A stretch of 64,000 nt of DNA, from the NCBI GenBank assembly GCA_942490645.1, contig CALNXN010000010.1, positions 186,001 to 250,000 of the forward strand, written 5' to 3'. The notes beneath the pieces are model-generated. The model saw only the letters and a list, made by a program, of their open reading frames with translations. It was not told the DNA's origin and did not search any database. Of the stretch, positions 26,315 through 35,967 are shown piece by piece (position 1 is the stretch's first letter; each line of letters opens with the position of its first letter). The position numbers and the translations under genes are program-made. Source of the stretch: CALNXN01 sp942490645. GTDB taxonomy: Bacteria; Pseudomonadota; Alphaproteobacteria; Rhodobacterales; Rhodobacteraceae.

Positions 26315-27327
26315 ATGGATTTTCTCAACGCCATCGTCGCCCTCTCCAACTTCGTCCTCATTCCCGCCATGGCCTATGGCGCGCAGCTTGCCCTCGGCGC
26401 GCTGGGCGTCACGCTGATCTACGGCATCCTGCGGTTTTCCAACTTCGCCCATGGCGACACGATGGCCTTTGGGGCCATGGTCACGGTGCTGGTCACCTGG
26501 CTCTTCCAAAGCTGGGGCGTGCACCTCTGGGTGCTGCCCACCGCCCTTCTCGCCCTGCCCTTCGGCATTCTCGGCTGCATGGGCTTGCTGCTGGCCACCG
26601 ACCGGGTGGTCTACCAATTCTACCGCGAGCAGAAGGCCAAGCCGGTGATCCTGGTGATCGTGAGCCTCGGCGTGACCTTCATTCTGAACGGTATCGTGCG
26701 GTTCATCATCGGGCCGGATGATCAGAATTTCGCCGATGGCGAGCGCTTCATCATCTCGGCGCGGACGTTCCGCGAGATGACCGGGCTCGACGAAGGGCTG
26801 GCGATCAAGACGACCCAAGGCATCACGGTGATCACGGCGGTGATCGTGGTGTGATTGCTGTTCTGGTTTCTCAACAGCACGCGCACCGGCAAATCCATGC
26901 GCGCCTATTCCGACAATGAGGATCTGGCGCTGCTGTCGGGCATCAACCCCGAGCGCGTGGTGCGGGTGACATGGCTGATCGTGGCGGCGCTGATCACCGT
27001 GGCGGGCGTGCTTTACGGGCTCGACAAGTCCTTCAAACCCTTCACCTATTTCCAGCTTCCTGCTGCCGATCTTCGCTTCCGCCATCGTAGGTGGTCTTGG
27101 CAACCCGCTGGGCGCCATCGCGGGCGGTTTCGTGATCGCGTTTTCCGAAGTCACCGTGACCTATGCCTGGAAGAAGGTCCTTGTGTATCTGATGCCAGAG
27201 AACGCTGGAGCCATCGGGCCTCGTGCAGCTGCTGAGCACGGACTACAAATTCGCCGTCAGCTTTGTGATCCTGCTGATCGTGCTGCTGTTCAAGCCCACC
27301 GGCCTTTTCAAGGGGAAATCGGTATGA
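26315..27327 (+). pseudogene. livH: Branched-chain amino-acid ABC permease, LivH-type, frame-disrupted
   Basis: An inner-membrane permease beginning 'MDFLNAIVALSNFVLIPAMAYGAQLALGALGVTLIYGILRFSNFAHGD'. The frame meets an in-frame TGA at 26852-26854 between 'ITAVIVV' and 'LLFWFLNSTRTGKSMRAYSDNEDLALLSGI', then shifts at about 27058 ('LLPIFASAIVGGLGNPLGAIAGGFVIAFSEV' in another frame) and about 27203 ('LEPSGLVQLLSTDYKFAVSFVILLIVLLFKPTGLFKGK'). The restored stop overlaps the livM start (ATGA). Restored length of about 337 residues is normal. The single in-frame stop could be a substitution error. Confidence 0.8.
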
Positions 27328-28647
27328 ACCCGGCGCTGAAAAACACGCTGCTTTTTGCGCTCGTGGGCGCGATGATCCTCTATTCCGGGTTCACGCAAAG
27401 CTGGAACACGGCGCTGTTGATCCTGAACATGGGGCTCATTTCGGCGATCATGGCGCTGGGCGTGAACCTGCAATGGGGCTTTGCGGGGCTTTTCAACGTC
27501 GGCATCATGGGGTTTGTGGCCCTTGGTGGTTTGGCGGCCGTTTTGATCGGGATGCCGGCCACGCCGGGGGCTTGGGCTGCGGGTGGACCGTCGATCCTGT
27601 TGGGGCTGGTGATTGCGGTAGTCACGATTTTTGCGGCGATCTGGACGGCGCGGCACATGCGCAAGGGATGGCCACGCTCGCTGGTGGTGCTGGCGTCATC
27701 CTGGTCGGGGGTTTTTCGTCTTTCGCGCGGTTTTTCGACGCCGGCGTGGAGGCGGTCGAGGCGATCAATCCGGCGGGCTGACCGGCTATCTGGGCGGCCT
27801 GGGCATCTCGCAAGGGCTCTGGGTGGCGCTGGCCTGGCCCGTGGGCGGGCTCTTGGCGGCCGGGGCGGCCTGGGTGATCGGCAAGACGGCGCTGGGGCTG
27901 CGGTCCGATTACCTGGCCATCGCGACGCTGGGCATCGCCGAGATCATCATCGCGGTTCTCAAGAACGAGGATTGGCTGTCGCGCGGCGTCAAGAACGTCG
28001 TCGGCATCCCGCGTCCGGTTCCCTACGAGATCGACCTGCAGAACGATCCGGCCTTTGTCGAACGCGCGGCGGGCTTGGGGCATGGATGCGGTCACCGCCT
28101 CGACGCTTTACGTCAAGCTGCCTATATGCGGTCTTTTCGCCGTGGTGCTGATCGTGCTGCTGGTGGCTGGCGCAGCGCGCGCTGCACAGCCCTTGGGGCC
28201 GGATGATGCGCGCCATCCGCGACAATGAGGTGGCCGCCGAAGCCATGGGCAAGGATGTGACCCGGCGCCATTTGCAGATCTTTATCATTGGTTCTGCCAT
28301 TTGCGGTCTTGCGGGGGCGATGATGACGACGCTCGACGGGCAGTTGACGCCGGGCACCTACCAGCCCTTGCGATTCACCTTCCTCGTCTGGGTGATGGTG
28401 ATCGTGGGCGGGTCGGGCAACAACTTCGGCGCGGTGCTCGGCGGGTTCCTGATCTGGTTCCTCTGGGTGCAGGTCGAACCGATGGGTCTGTGGCTGATGA
28501 ACCTCATCACGTCCGGCATGGCGGATGGCTTCTGCGCTGAAGGCGCACCTGATCGAAAGTGCCGCGCATATGCGGCTGTTCACCATGGGTCTGGTCCTGC
28601 TGCTGGTGCTGCGGTTCAGCCCGCGCGGGTTGATCCCCGAGCGGTGA
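27324..28647 (+). pseudogene. livM: Branched-chain amino-acid ABC permease, LivM-type, frame-disrupted
   Basis: The second permease: 'ALLILNMGLISAIMALGVNLQWGFAGLFNVGIMGFVALGGLAAV', then 'GLRSDYLAIATLGIAEIIIAVLKNEDWLSRGVKNVVGIPRP', 'MMRAIRDNEVAAEAMGKDVTRRHLQIFIIGSAICGLAGAMM' and 'RLFTMGLVLLLVLRFSPRGLIPER' before TGA at 28645-28647. These blocks lie in different frames. Breaks fall near 27665, 27778, several between 28075 and 28200, and 28530. All expected parts are present in order and the total length (about 440 codons) is normal, so the gene is probably intact in the organism. Confidence 0.8.
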
Positions 28648-28716
28648 GCAAAACGACGCGTGCGCGCGACGCGATTCCCACCCTTCCGGGGTGGGGGCGG
28701 AGGCATTTTTCGCGCA

Positions 28717-30289
28717 TCAGCGCCCTTTGAACAGCCCGCCGAGAATGCCGCGCACGATGCGGCGGCCGGTGGTGCCTTTGAGCTCCTTGATCACCGCATT
28801 CGCCATGGCAGCCGCCGATGCCCTTCGGCTGCCGCGGGTGCGGCGTGAGGTGGAGCGGTGACCCGTTGCCCGGCATAGCGGCGGGCCGCGTTGAAATTCG
28901 CGCAGCCTGTTCTCGAGGCGCGTCGGCCTTGTCTTCGGCTTGTTTTGCTTCTTCAGCAGCTTGTTCGGCGCGGGCTTTGAGGATTTCAAAGGCGCTTTCG
29001 CGGTCCAGGGGCTTGTCGTATTTTCCGGCCATGTCCGAGGTTGCCATCGATTGCGCGCGCGTTCGGCTTTGGTGATCGGGCCCAGCTGCGAGGACGGCGG
29101 CCGGATCAGGGTGCGCTCGACGATCCCGGGCACGCCTTTTTTCTGCAGCATGGAGGTCACCGCCTCGCCCACGCCGACTTCGCGGATGGCTTCTTCGGTG
29201 TCGAAGGCGGGGTTTTCGCGGTAGGTTTCGGCGGCCATCCGCAATTCTTTGCGGTCCTTGGCGGTGAAGGCGCGCAGGGCATGCTGAATGCGATTACCGA
29301 GCTGGCCGATCACCTCGTCGGGCACATCAGCTGGATTCTGGGTGATGAAATAGACGCCGACGCCCTTGGAGCGGATCAGGCGGGCCACCTGTTCGACCTT
29401 GTCGACCAGCGCCTTGGGCGCGTCGTCGAACAGCAGATGCGCCTCGTCAAAGAAGAACACCAGCTTGGGTTTGTCCGGATCGCCCACCTCGGGCAGTTCC
29501 TCGAAAAGTTCCGACAAGCAGCCATAGCAAGAACGTTGCATAGAGCCCGGGGCTGCCCATCAGCTTGTCGGCGGCCAGAATGTTGATCTGGCCGCGCCCT
29601 TCGGCATCCGTGCGCATCAGATCGGTCAGGGCCAGCGCCGGTTCTCCGAACAGACCGGCGCCGCCCTGGTTTTCCAGCACCAGCAAGCGGCGCTGGATCG
29701 CACCGATCGAAGCGGCCGAGACATTGCCGTAGCGCAGCGACAGCGCCTTGGCGTTCTCGCCGATCCAGACCAGCAGCGCCTGCAGATCCTTGAGGTCCAG
29801 CAGCGGCAGCCCTTCTTCATCCGCCAGCCGGAAGGCGATGTTGAGGATGCCTTCCTGCGCCTCGGTCAGTTCCAGCAGGCGCGCCAGCAGCAGCGGACCC
29901 ATTTCCGATCACGGTGGTGCGCACCGGGTGCCCCTGTTCGCCGAACAGATCCCAGAAGGTGACCGGGAAAGCCTCGTAGGTGTAATCGGTAAACCCGATC
30001 TTGGCCGCGCGTTCCGTGAAAGGGCATCGTGCAGTTTGTGATCGGCGCTGCCCGCCTTGGCCAGGCCCGACAGATCGCCCTTGACATCCGACAGGAACAC
30101 CGGCACCCCGGCGTTCGAGAACCCTTCGGCCAGGATTTGCAGCGTCACCGTTTTGCCGGTTCCGGTGGCCCCGGCGATCAAGCCCGTGCCGGTTGGCATA
30201 GCCCGAGGCTCAGGAATTGTTGCGTGCCATAGTCCGGCACCGCCGCCGCCGATAAAGATGTCCGATGTCACAGCTTCAACCTTTGTCAA
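28717..30289 (-). pseudogene. HerA-like ATPase of the DUF853/YjgR family, frame-disrupted
   Basis: The N-terminus carries Walker A ('TGLIAGATGTGKTVTLQILAEGFSNAGVPVFLSDVKGDLSGLAKAG'). The middle has 'EAQEGILNIAFRLADEEGLPLLDLKDLQALL' and 'GQINILAADKLMGSPGLYATFLLWLL'. Walker B is 'KLVFFFDEAHLLFDDAPKAL', followed by 'VGVYFITQNPADVPDEVIGQLGNRIQHALRAFTAKD', and the C-terminal amphipathic tail is 'GTTGRRIVRGILGGLFKGR'. At least five frame breaks separate these blocks (near 30020, 29915, 29540, 29050 and 28900). The full order and about 520-residue length match the family, whose cellular role is not established. It converges on livM. Confidence 0.78.
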
Positions 30290-30397
30290 GAATTTCTTGT
30301 CCGTGCGACCATACGATTTTAACCTTCTAAGGCCATGGTCAATTTGTCATGCAAGGCTGAATGTCCTTTTGGCCTTGTACTTCCTCCCTGTCAGACT

Positions 30398-30429
30398 GGC
30401 CGTGCCGTTTTTCGGTACGGCCACTTTTT
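30398..30429 (+). terminator. Hairpin terminator in the HerA-like/ialB intergenic region
   Basis: Ten-base stem (GGCCGTGCCG with CGGTACGGCC, one wobble) with a five-T loop, followed by ACTTTTTAA. The upstream transcript on this strand is not obvious. Confidence 0.55.
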
Positions 30430-30508
30430 AATTCCCGCAAGGGTTGTAGGCCCGTTTTTCTCAACAAAATCAGTTGACGCCTTCTGTTACGTTTCGTAAC
30501 GTCCGCAC

Positions 30509-30580
30509 AATAAGTCGGCCAGTCCGACGGGGAGAAAAAAATATCTGGGAAAGGGTGCAGCTTTGCACCCTTTTTCTTTT
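30509..30580 (+). ncRNA. Candidate small RNA with its own promoter and terminator
   Basis: TTGACG at 30474-30479 is followed after 17 bases by TAACGT (30497-30502), giving a plausible start near 30509. The predicted transcript of about 70 nt has a small hairpin (GTCGG-CCAGT-CCGAC, 30514-30528), a purine-rich single-stranded GGGGAGAAAAAAA linker and a perfect terminator hairpin ending in T residues at 30551-30577. No open frame with a ribosome site occupies it. The -10 match is weak, so this is a prediction only. Confidence 0.4.
30551..30577 (+). terminator. Rho-independent terminator upstream of ialB
   Basis: Perfect nine-base stem (AAGGGTGCA with TGCACCCTT), four-base loop, and the run TTTTTCTTTT. 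It would end the candidate small RNA. Confidence 0.85.
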
Positions 30581-30692
30581 GATATTCGCAGTTTGCGGGC
30601 GTGTTGCCACCGTGTCGCAGGCGCAGTCGCGAGTTGAGCGCTGACACTCGCTTTCGAACATGCTAGATCACAACAAAAGTTAACAATATGGA

Positions 30693-31339
30693 ATGATCAT
30701 GTTCAAAATTCGCTTTCCAATGATCGTATGCGCGGTGGCTCTGATTGCCGGTTTGGGTATGTCGATCAAGCCGGCTTTGGCGCAGACCGCGACCGAAGAT
30801 ACCACGCAGGAACAGGCACCCAGTGTCGGAGATCAATTGAGCCTTGGCGAGGACGCAAGCGGTGAGCCGCAAGTCGGCCAACCCTACACACAAGAAGTGA
30901 TCGGGGCCTGGGAGATGCGCTGCATCAAGACCGAGGAAGGCGATGATCCCTGCCAGATGTATCAGTTGCTGGACGATGGTCAGGAGCACCCCGATTGCCG
31001 AGTTTTCGCTGTTCCGTCTGCCCGAAGGCGGCAAGGCGGTGGCCGGTGCCACGGTTGATCGTGCCGCTTGGAAACCGCCCTGCCCGCAGCAGTTGACCAT
31101 TTCCAGGTCGATGCAGCAAGCCGCGAAAGCGCTATCCCATTCGCCTTCTGCAACCCGGTCGGCTGCTATGCGCGCATCGGCCTGACGCAGGAAGATGTCG
31201 ACGCCTTCAAGCGCGGCAACGAGGCGGTTCTGACGATCGTCCCTGCCCTGCGCACCGGATCCAGAGGTTGAGCTGACGCTGTCGCTTGTCAGGGTTCACG
31301 GCAGGCTTCGACAAGGTGTCGGTGATCGACGTTAACTGA
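30693..31339 (+). pseudogene. IalB-family (invasion-associated locus B) periplasmic protein, frame-disrupted
   Basis: A signal peptide (about 1-30, ending 'KPALAQ') and acidic linker precede the IalB domain: 'VIGAWEMRCIKTEEGDDPCQMYQLLDDGQ', then 'PIAEFSLFRLPEGGKAVAGATV', 'ETALPAAVDHFQVD', 'IPFAFCNPVGCYARIGLTQEDVDAFKRGNEAVLTIVPAL' and a 'DKVSVIDVN' end. Paired cysteines in 'DPCQMY' and 'CNPVGC' are typical. The pieces lie in different frames with breaks near 30990, 31070, 31150 and 31265-31300. Start alternatives are 30693 and 30699. In free-living Rhodobacteraceae the role of IalB proteins is unknown despite the pathogen-derived name. Confidence 0.78.
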
Positions 31340-31357
31340 TATCGACGGCTCCGTTAC

Positions 31358-31394
31358 AAAGGCCGCGCCGGGCGGCTTTTGCGCGGCCTTTTTC
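31358..31394. terminator. Bidirectional terminator between ialB and the ketoacyl synthase gene
   Basis: Eleven-base perfect stem (AAAGGCCGCGC with GCGCGGCCTTT) and 12-base loop. Runs of A and T flank both sides, so it can serve both convergent genes. Confidence 0.85.
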
Positions 31395-31396
31395 GT

Positions 31397-32606
31397 CTAT
31401 TGCGCGCAGGGCCAGCACCGCGTTCATGCCGCCAAAGGCAAAGGCATTGGACAGCGCCACCTTGATCTTGCGCCTCGCGGGCCTCGTTCGGCACCACATC
31501 CAGCGCGCATTCCGGATCCGGTTCCTCATAGCCGATGGTCGGGGCGATGATGCCATCGCGCAGCGCCATGATGCAGGCCAAAAGCTCGACCGCGCCGGTG
31601 CCGCCGATCAGATGCCCATGCATGGATTTGGTCGAACTGATCATCAGCCTGTCCGCATGGGGGCCGAAGACATCCGCGACGGCGGCGCATTCGGTCTTGT
31701 CATTGGCCGCCGTGCCGGTGCCATGGGCGTTGATATAACCAGACCTCATCGCGGTTCAGGCCGCGCATCGGCCAAGGCCCCGGCCATGGCGCGCGCCGCA
31801 CCGTTTTTGGAGGGCATCACGATATCGCTGGCATCCGACGACATCGCGAACCCCACGATTTCGCACAGGATGTCGGCACCACGGGCCGATGCGTGTTCGT
31901 ACTCTTCGAACACGAAGACGCCTGCGCCTTCGCCCTGCACCATGCCGTTGCGGTTGGCGGAAAACGGGCGGCAGGCATCGCGGACATCACGCGCAACCCT
32001 TCCCAGGCCTTGACCCCGCCAAAGCAGAGCATCGATTCCGATCCGCCTGAAACCATAACCGGCGACATTCCCGTCCGCACCATCTGGAAGGCCTGCGCCA
32101 TGGCGTGGTTGGACGACGCACAGGCCGTCGACACCGTAAAGGACGGCCCCTTGAGATTGTGCTCCATGCTGACATGGGAGGCGGCGGCATTGTTCATCAG
32201 CTTGGGCACGACAAAGGGATGCACGCGGTTCTTGCCGTCTTCATAGACCGCTGCGGTAATTGTCGTCCCAGGTGCTAACGCCGCCGCCTGCTGTGCCCAG
32301 AACCACGCCGGACCGCGCGGCAAGCTCACCGGAAAAGACCAGGCCGGACTGCTCGACCGCCTCGTTCGCGGCGGCCAGCGTGAACTGGGTGAACCGGTCA
32401 TAAAGCGACATTTGCTGCCGGTTGTAGAGCCCTTCTGCCTCGAACCCGCGCACCTGGCCGCCGATCTGGATTTGCAACCGCTCCACATCGCGAAAAGCCA
32501 GCGGTCCGATACCGCACACGCCTTCGCGCATCGCGTCCAGCGTGGCGGGCACGTTGTGCCCCAGCGCGTTGATCGTTCCGGCGCCGGTGATAACCACACG
32601 TTTCAT
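31397..32606 (-). pseudogene. Beta-ketoacyl-ACP synthase (FabF-type), frame-disrupted
   Basis: The N-terminus 'MKRVVITGAGTINALGHNVPATLDAMREGVCGI' starts just after the ACP gene. The active-site Cys is in 'GPSFTVSTACASSNHAMAQAFQMVRTG'; catalytic His residues are in 'GYINAHGTGTAANDKTE' and 'ISSTKSMHGHLIGGTGAVELLA'; the end is 'VALSNAFAFGGMNAVLALRA'. At least five indels split these. A TAG at 31397-31399 gives about 403 residues, the normal length. Linkage to an ACP and an LpxD homologue suggests it elongates a special acyl chain for lipid A or a related lipid; this is inference. Confidence 0.8.
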
Positions 32607-32614
32607 ATTTGGCC

Positions 32615-32872
32615 TCATCCTGTTCGCGCTTCAGCCGTTCGATCCCGCGCGACAATGGCGGCCACGGTGGAGATGTCGAAATCGCTCGCCGATGGTTCAT
32701 TGGCATTGAAGGGCACGGAAATGTCGAAGGCTTCCTCGATGGCGAAAATGCTCTCGACTAGCCCCAGACTGTCGATGCCAAGCTCTTCCAGCGTGCTGTC
32801 GAGCGTCACGTCAGATGGCTCCAGCACCGCCTGTTCGGCGATGATCGCGATGACCTGATCCTTGATGCTCAT
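32615..32872 (-). CDS. Acyl carrier protein, dedicated type
   Basis: An ACP of about 85 residues with the phosphopantetheine serine in 'EELGIDSLGLVESIFAIEEAFDISVPFNANE' (Ser35). It is not the main AcpP: sequence and context are those of an accessory ACP. AGGAGG six bases before the ATG is a near-perfect ribosome site. The end as written ('VARDRTAEARTG') is probably one frame off. Deleting one base gives 'IERLKREQDEAK', which resembles ACP C-termini, so the true stop is uncertain. It lies between lpxD and the ketoacyl synthase on the same strand. Confidence 0.82.
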   Translation of the reverse strand: MSIKDQVIAIIAEQAVLEPSDVTLDSTLEELGIDSLGLVESIFAIEEAFDISVPFNANEPSASDFDISTVAAIVARDRTAEARTG

Positions 32873-32897
32873 AGTTTTCCTCCTGTCCCCGTTGGAT

Positions 32898-34001
32898 TTA
32901 GTCCTTCGACCCGGGTTTGAAAACCGCCTTTTGTAAGTCGCAATGTCGCGGATCAGGCGCGGCAACCGGCGCAGCGCTTTGAAAATTTCGATCTGCCTGT
33001 CCATCTTCGTGGCCGGATAGCCCAGCATCACGCGGCCCGCCGGCACGTTGGACAACACCTTGGTGCGCGCCGCCGGTGATCACCCGGTCGCCGACAAAAA
33101 TGTTGTCGCTGACGCCGGTCATGCCGCCCAGCACGACGTTGTTGCCGATCCGTGCCGATCCTGCGACACCGGAATGGCCGCAGATCAGGCAATCGCGCCC
33201 GATCACCACGTTGTGGCCGATCTGCACCAAGGTTATCGATCTTGGTGCCGTCGCCGATCACCGTGTCGCGGATGGTGCCGTTGTCGATGGTGGTGTTGGC
33301 ACCGATCTCGACATCATCCCCGATGCGCACGGCGCCCAGGGAATGAATGCGTGACCAGGTTGCGCCTGGGTGTCGCCCTGATCGCCCAGGGTCTCGCGCA
33401 CGGCCTCGACACCGCTGCGTTCGGCGGTCACGAAGGAAAACCCGTCGCCCCCGATGCGCGCGCCGGGTTGCGCGATGAACCGCGCGCCGAATCGTTCACG
33501 CGCGCGCCGATGCTGACCTGTTCGCGCAGATAGGCATCGGCCCCGATCGTCGCATTCCAGCCGATAAAGCACTGCGGCCCGATCACGCTGCCCGCGCCAA
33601 TCCGCGCGCGCGCCGAAATCACGCTGAGCGGGCCGATGCTGACGTTGCCGCCCAATCTGCGCGGTTTCGTGGATAACTGCGCTGGGATGAATGCCACTCC
33701 AATCGCCCTGCCCTTTGTCCATCATGGCTGTTAGACCGGACATGGCAAAGCGTGGGCGCAAGGGGATGATCGCAGCCTCGAGGCCCAATGCGCGCCAATC
33801 CGCGCCCTCCCATAGCATAGCGGCGCGGGCCGATCCTTCGGTCAGATGTTCGGCATACTTCGGGCCCATTGCGAGGGCCAAGTCGGTATCCGTGGCCGTT
33901 TGCGGCTCCGCCACGGCGGTGATCAAAATATCAATATCGCCAAGGGCTTCCGCCCCCAGTGCGGCAGCGATATCCTTGATCGAATGGCTGGTGGTTGTCA
34001 T
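32898..34001 (-). pseudogene. lpxD: LpxD-like UDP-3-O-acyl-glucosamine N-acyltransferase, frame-disrupted
   Basis: The N-terminal LpxD domain (residues 1-100; 'SIKDIAAALGAEALGDIDILITAVAEPQTATDTDLALAMGPKY') is intact. It is followed by left-handed-beta-helix hexapeptide repeats: 'GIHPSAVIHETAQIG', 'NVSIGPLSVISARARIGAGSVIGPQCFIGWNATIGADAYLREQVSIG', 'AVRIGDDVEIGANTTIDNGTIRDTVIGDGTKID', 'QIGHNVVIGRDCLICGHSGVAGSARIGNNVVLGGMTGVSDNIFVGDRVITGG'. The end is 'RVMLGYPATKMDRQIEIFKALRRLPRLIRDIA' and '-LQKAVFKPGSKD'. Five or more indels between about 33650 and 32950 scatter these over three frames. The net shift is zero and the length (about 367 residues) is normal. 'IGHNVVIG' holds the catalytic His. Confidence 0.83.
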
Positions 34002-34032
34002 GTGTCGCCCCCAAAACGGTCAGGGCGCAGAT

Positions 34033-35652
34033 TTACCCTTGAACCGCGCGCAACGCCACCCCTGCCTGTGAAAGCGCCTTCCAGATTTTCGCGTCCCGTC
34101 CATACACATCACGTCGGAACTGAGTGTGTCCCTTTGGCGTCGTGAAAGCTGTGCGGTAAATCAGGTGAACGGGCACCGGGTTGGTCAGGTCGACCTGCTG
34201 CTCCTTGCCGGTGGCCAGCTTGGATTTGAACAAGCCTTCAGGGTCGTTAGTTTGCTTGGAGAGCAGCGCATAGGCAAAATCAAAAGGGTCCGCGAGGCGG
34301 ATACACCCGTGGCTGTAGGCGCGGGTTTCACGGCCAAAGAGGTTCTTGGCAGGTGTGTCATGCAAATAGATATTGTAGCGGTTGGGAAACATGAACTTCA
34401 CCAGCCCCAGCGCATTGCCGCGGCTCGGCGGCTGCCGCATTGCATAGGGAAAGCTGCGTGCCGTGTATTGCGTGAAATCCGCTGTCTCGCGGTTCACAAC
34501 GCGTCCTCGACTGTCGGTGATTTCGATATGGCCGACGGCGTTGGGGTTGGCTTGAAGAGCGGGCAAATACTCTTTGGTCACAATGGACCGCGGAACGTAC
34601 CAGCTTGGGTTGATGACCATGAATTCCATCACGTCTGAAAATTCAGGCGACTGACGGTCGGAATTCTTTGCCCCGATGACAGAACGCGTGCTGAATGTCA
34701 CTTTGCCGTTGTCGACGATTTTGGCAGTGAAATCAGTGAGGTTCACCAGCACGTGGCGCTTGCCACGTTCGCGGTTGAGCCAGCGTTCACGCTCCATGGC
34801 GACAATAACAGATTGCAGCCGCTCCTCCAGCGAGACGTTGATTTCTTTCAGCGTTCCGGGTCCGGCGACACCATCCGCCGCCAATCCGTGAGACAGTTGA
34901 AACTGCTGTACTGCGGCCTGCATTTTGGCGTCATATGACTGGCCTGCAGTGCGGCGCAGATACCCCATTGTTACCAAGCGATCGCGCAACGCCACGACGG
35001 CTTGGCCCGAGGCACCCGGCTTGAGCGATTTACCCGGCACCTTGGCACCCCAGCCGCCCTGCGCCAACTGCCGCTCCATGCCCAGCTTTTCCTTCATCAG
35101 GGCATTGTATTCGGTGGTTTTGGGCGACAATGCGCGAAAGAAACCGGTGGGCGAGGATTTTGCGAAATTCACCAGATACGATGTGCGATCACGATAAGGC
35201 ACCTGACGCACAATCAGTGGATCAATGCGCGACGGAATCAAAACCCCGGTCTGCAAGTCACGTGCGAACTGCAGGAAAACGCGACTCATCTCGACCTCCA
35301 GCAGGCCGAGATCACGCTGTGTACGGGCCGCCTTCATCTTGGCTTTTAGCCCCTCCACATCATAGCGCGACGCAGGCAGGCCGTGATCACCAGCCGATTG
35401 CAGCGCTTTGATCAGTGCGGCGCGACGTTTCTTGTCGCGCCCGTTCCCGGTCCAGATGCCGGCGTATTTGTTGGCTTGGTAAAAGGCAGCGATGTCTTTG
35501 TCGCGCGCGGCAGCTTCAGCCACCGCTTGCTTGAAAGCGGTGACTTGCGTGTCAGCTGCGGCGGGTTGGCCCCAACTTAACAGGGCGCAAATCGCAAGCA
35601 AAACGGCACAAAGATGGGGCAAAGCGCCCTGGCGCACAGAAATCAAAGACAT
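34033..35652 (-). CDS. L,D-transpeptidase, LdtD/YcbB-like
   Basis: A 539-residue periplasmic enzyme that forms 3-3 (meso-DAP to meso-DAP) peptidoglycan cross-links. It has a signal peptide ('LCAVLLAICALLSWGQPAAA'), a scaffold domain, a peptidoglycan-binding repeat ('KPGASGQAVVALRDRLVTMGYL ... VQQFQLSHGLAADGVAGPGTLKEIN') and the YkuD catalytic domain ('NPSWYVPRSIV', 'YNIYLHDTPAKNLFG', 'AYSHGCIRLADPFDFA' with nucleophile about Cys450). The start at 35652 is chosen because the signal peptide begins there; upstream codons to 35724 look non-coding. It is divergent from a MepK-like gene whose product would cut the same bonds. Confidence 0.9.
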   Translation of the reverse strand: MSLISVRQGALPHLCAVLLAICALLSWGQPAAADTQVTAFKQAVAEAAARDKDIAAFYQANKYAGIWTGNGRDKKRRAALIKALQSAGDHGLPASRYDVEGLKAKMKAARTQRDLGLLEVEMSRVFLQFARDLQTGVLIPSRIDPLIVRQVPYRDRTSYLVNFAKSSPTGFFRALSPKTTEYNALMKEKLGMERQLAQGGWGAKVPGKSLKPGASGQAVVALRDRLVTMGYLRRTAGQSYDAKMQAAVQQFQLSHGLAADGVAGPGTLKEINVSLEERLQSVIVAMERERWLNRERGKRHVLVNLTDFTAKIVDNGKVTFSTRSVIGAKNSDRQSPEFSDVMEFMVINPSWYVPRSIVTKEYLPALQANPNAVGHIEITDSRGRVVNRETADFTQYTARSFPYAMRQPPSRGNALGLVKFMFPNRYNIYLHDTPAKNLFGRETRAYSHGCIRLADPFDFAYALLSKQTNDPEGLFKSKLATGKEQQVDLTNPVPVHLIYRTAFTTPKGHTQFRRDVYGRDAKIWKALSQAGVALRAVQG

Positions 35653-35967
35653 CAAAAACCTCGTCACTTCGGAGTTTAGCAGCAGACCCTTAAAGTTGTG
35701 TTGTGACCAGTCACATAAGTCCATTCACATTTCCGCGGTCTGAAAAAGAAACCCTCAAATGATGCAGCAACGCATCGCGAGCAGCCAAGGAGTGAACAGT
35801 GCCCCCCATTTGGGCGAAATTTTGCCTAAAATTGCAAACAATCAGCCGAACCGAGATTCACACCTTGGTTAACGATTCGGGCTATGCCATAAAAACGTTG
35901 CATCTGGGGACGAGATGAAAAACCCGTGTAACATCATGGGTCAGGCAGGCTACAGGACGGAACACAC
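35653..35967. promoter_or_regulatory. Divergent region between L,D-transpeptidase and DUF882 genes
   Basis: 315 bases without a gene. It must hold the promoters of both cell-wall genes. TTAACGATTCGGG (from about 35867) and an AT-rich stretch follow, but I see no operator or terminator that I can support. Confidence 0.4.

Noticed and set aside
28660..28712. Terminator between livM and the HerA-like gene.
   Set aside because: A CCCACCC/GGGTGGG stem exists, but the T run is about ten bases away, so support is too weak for a feature.
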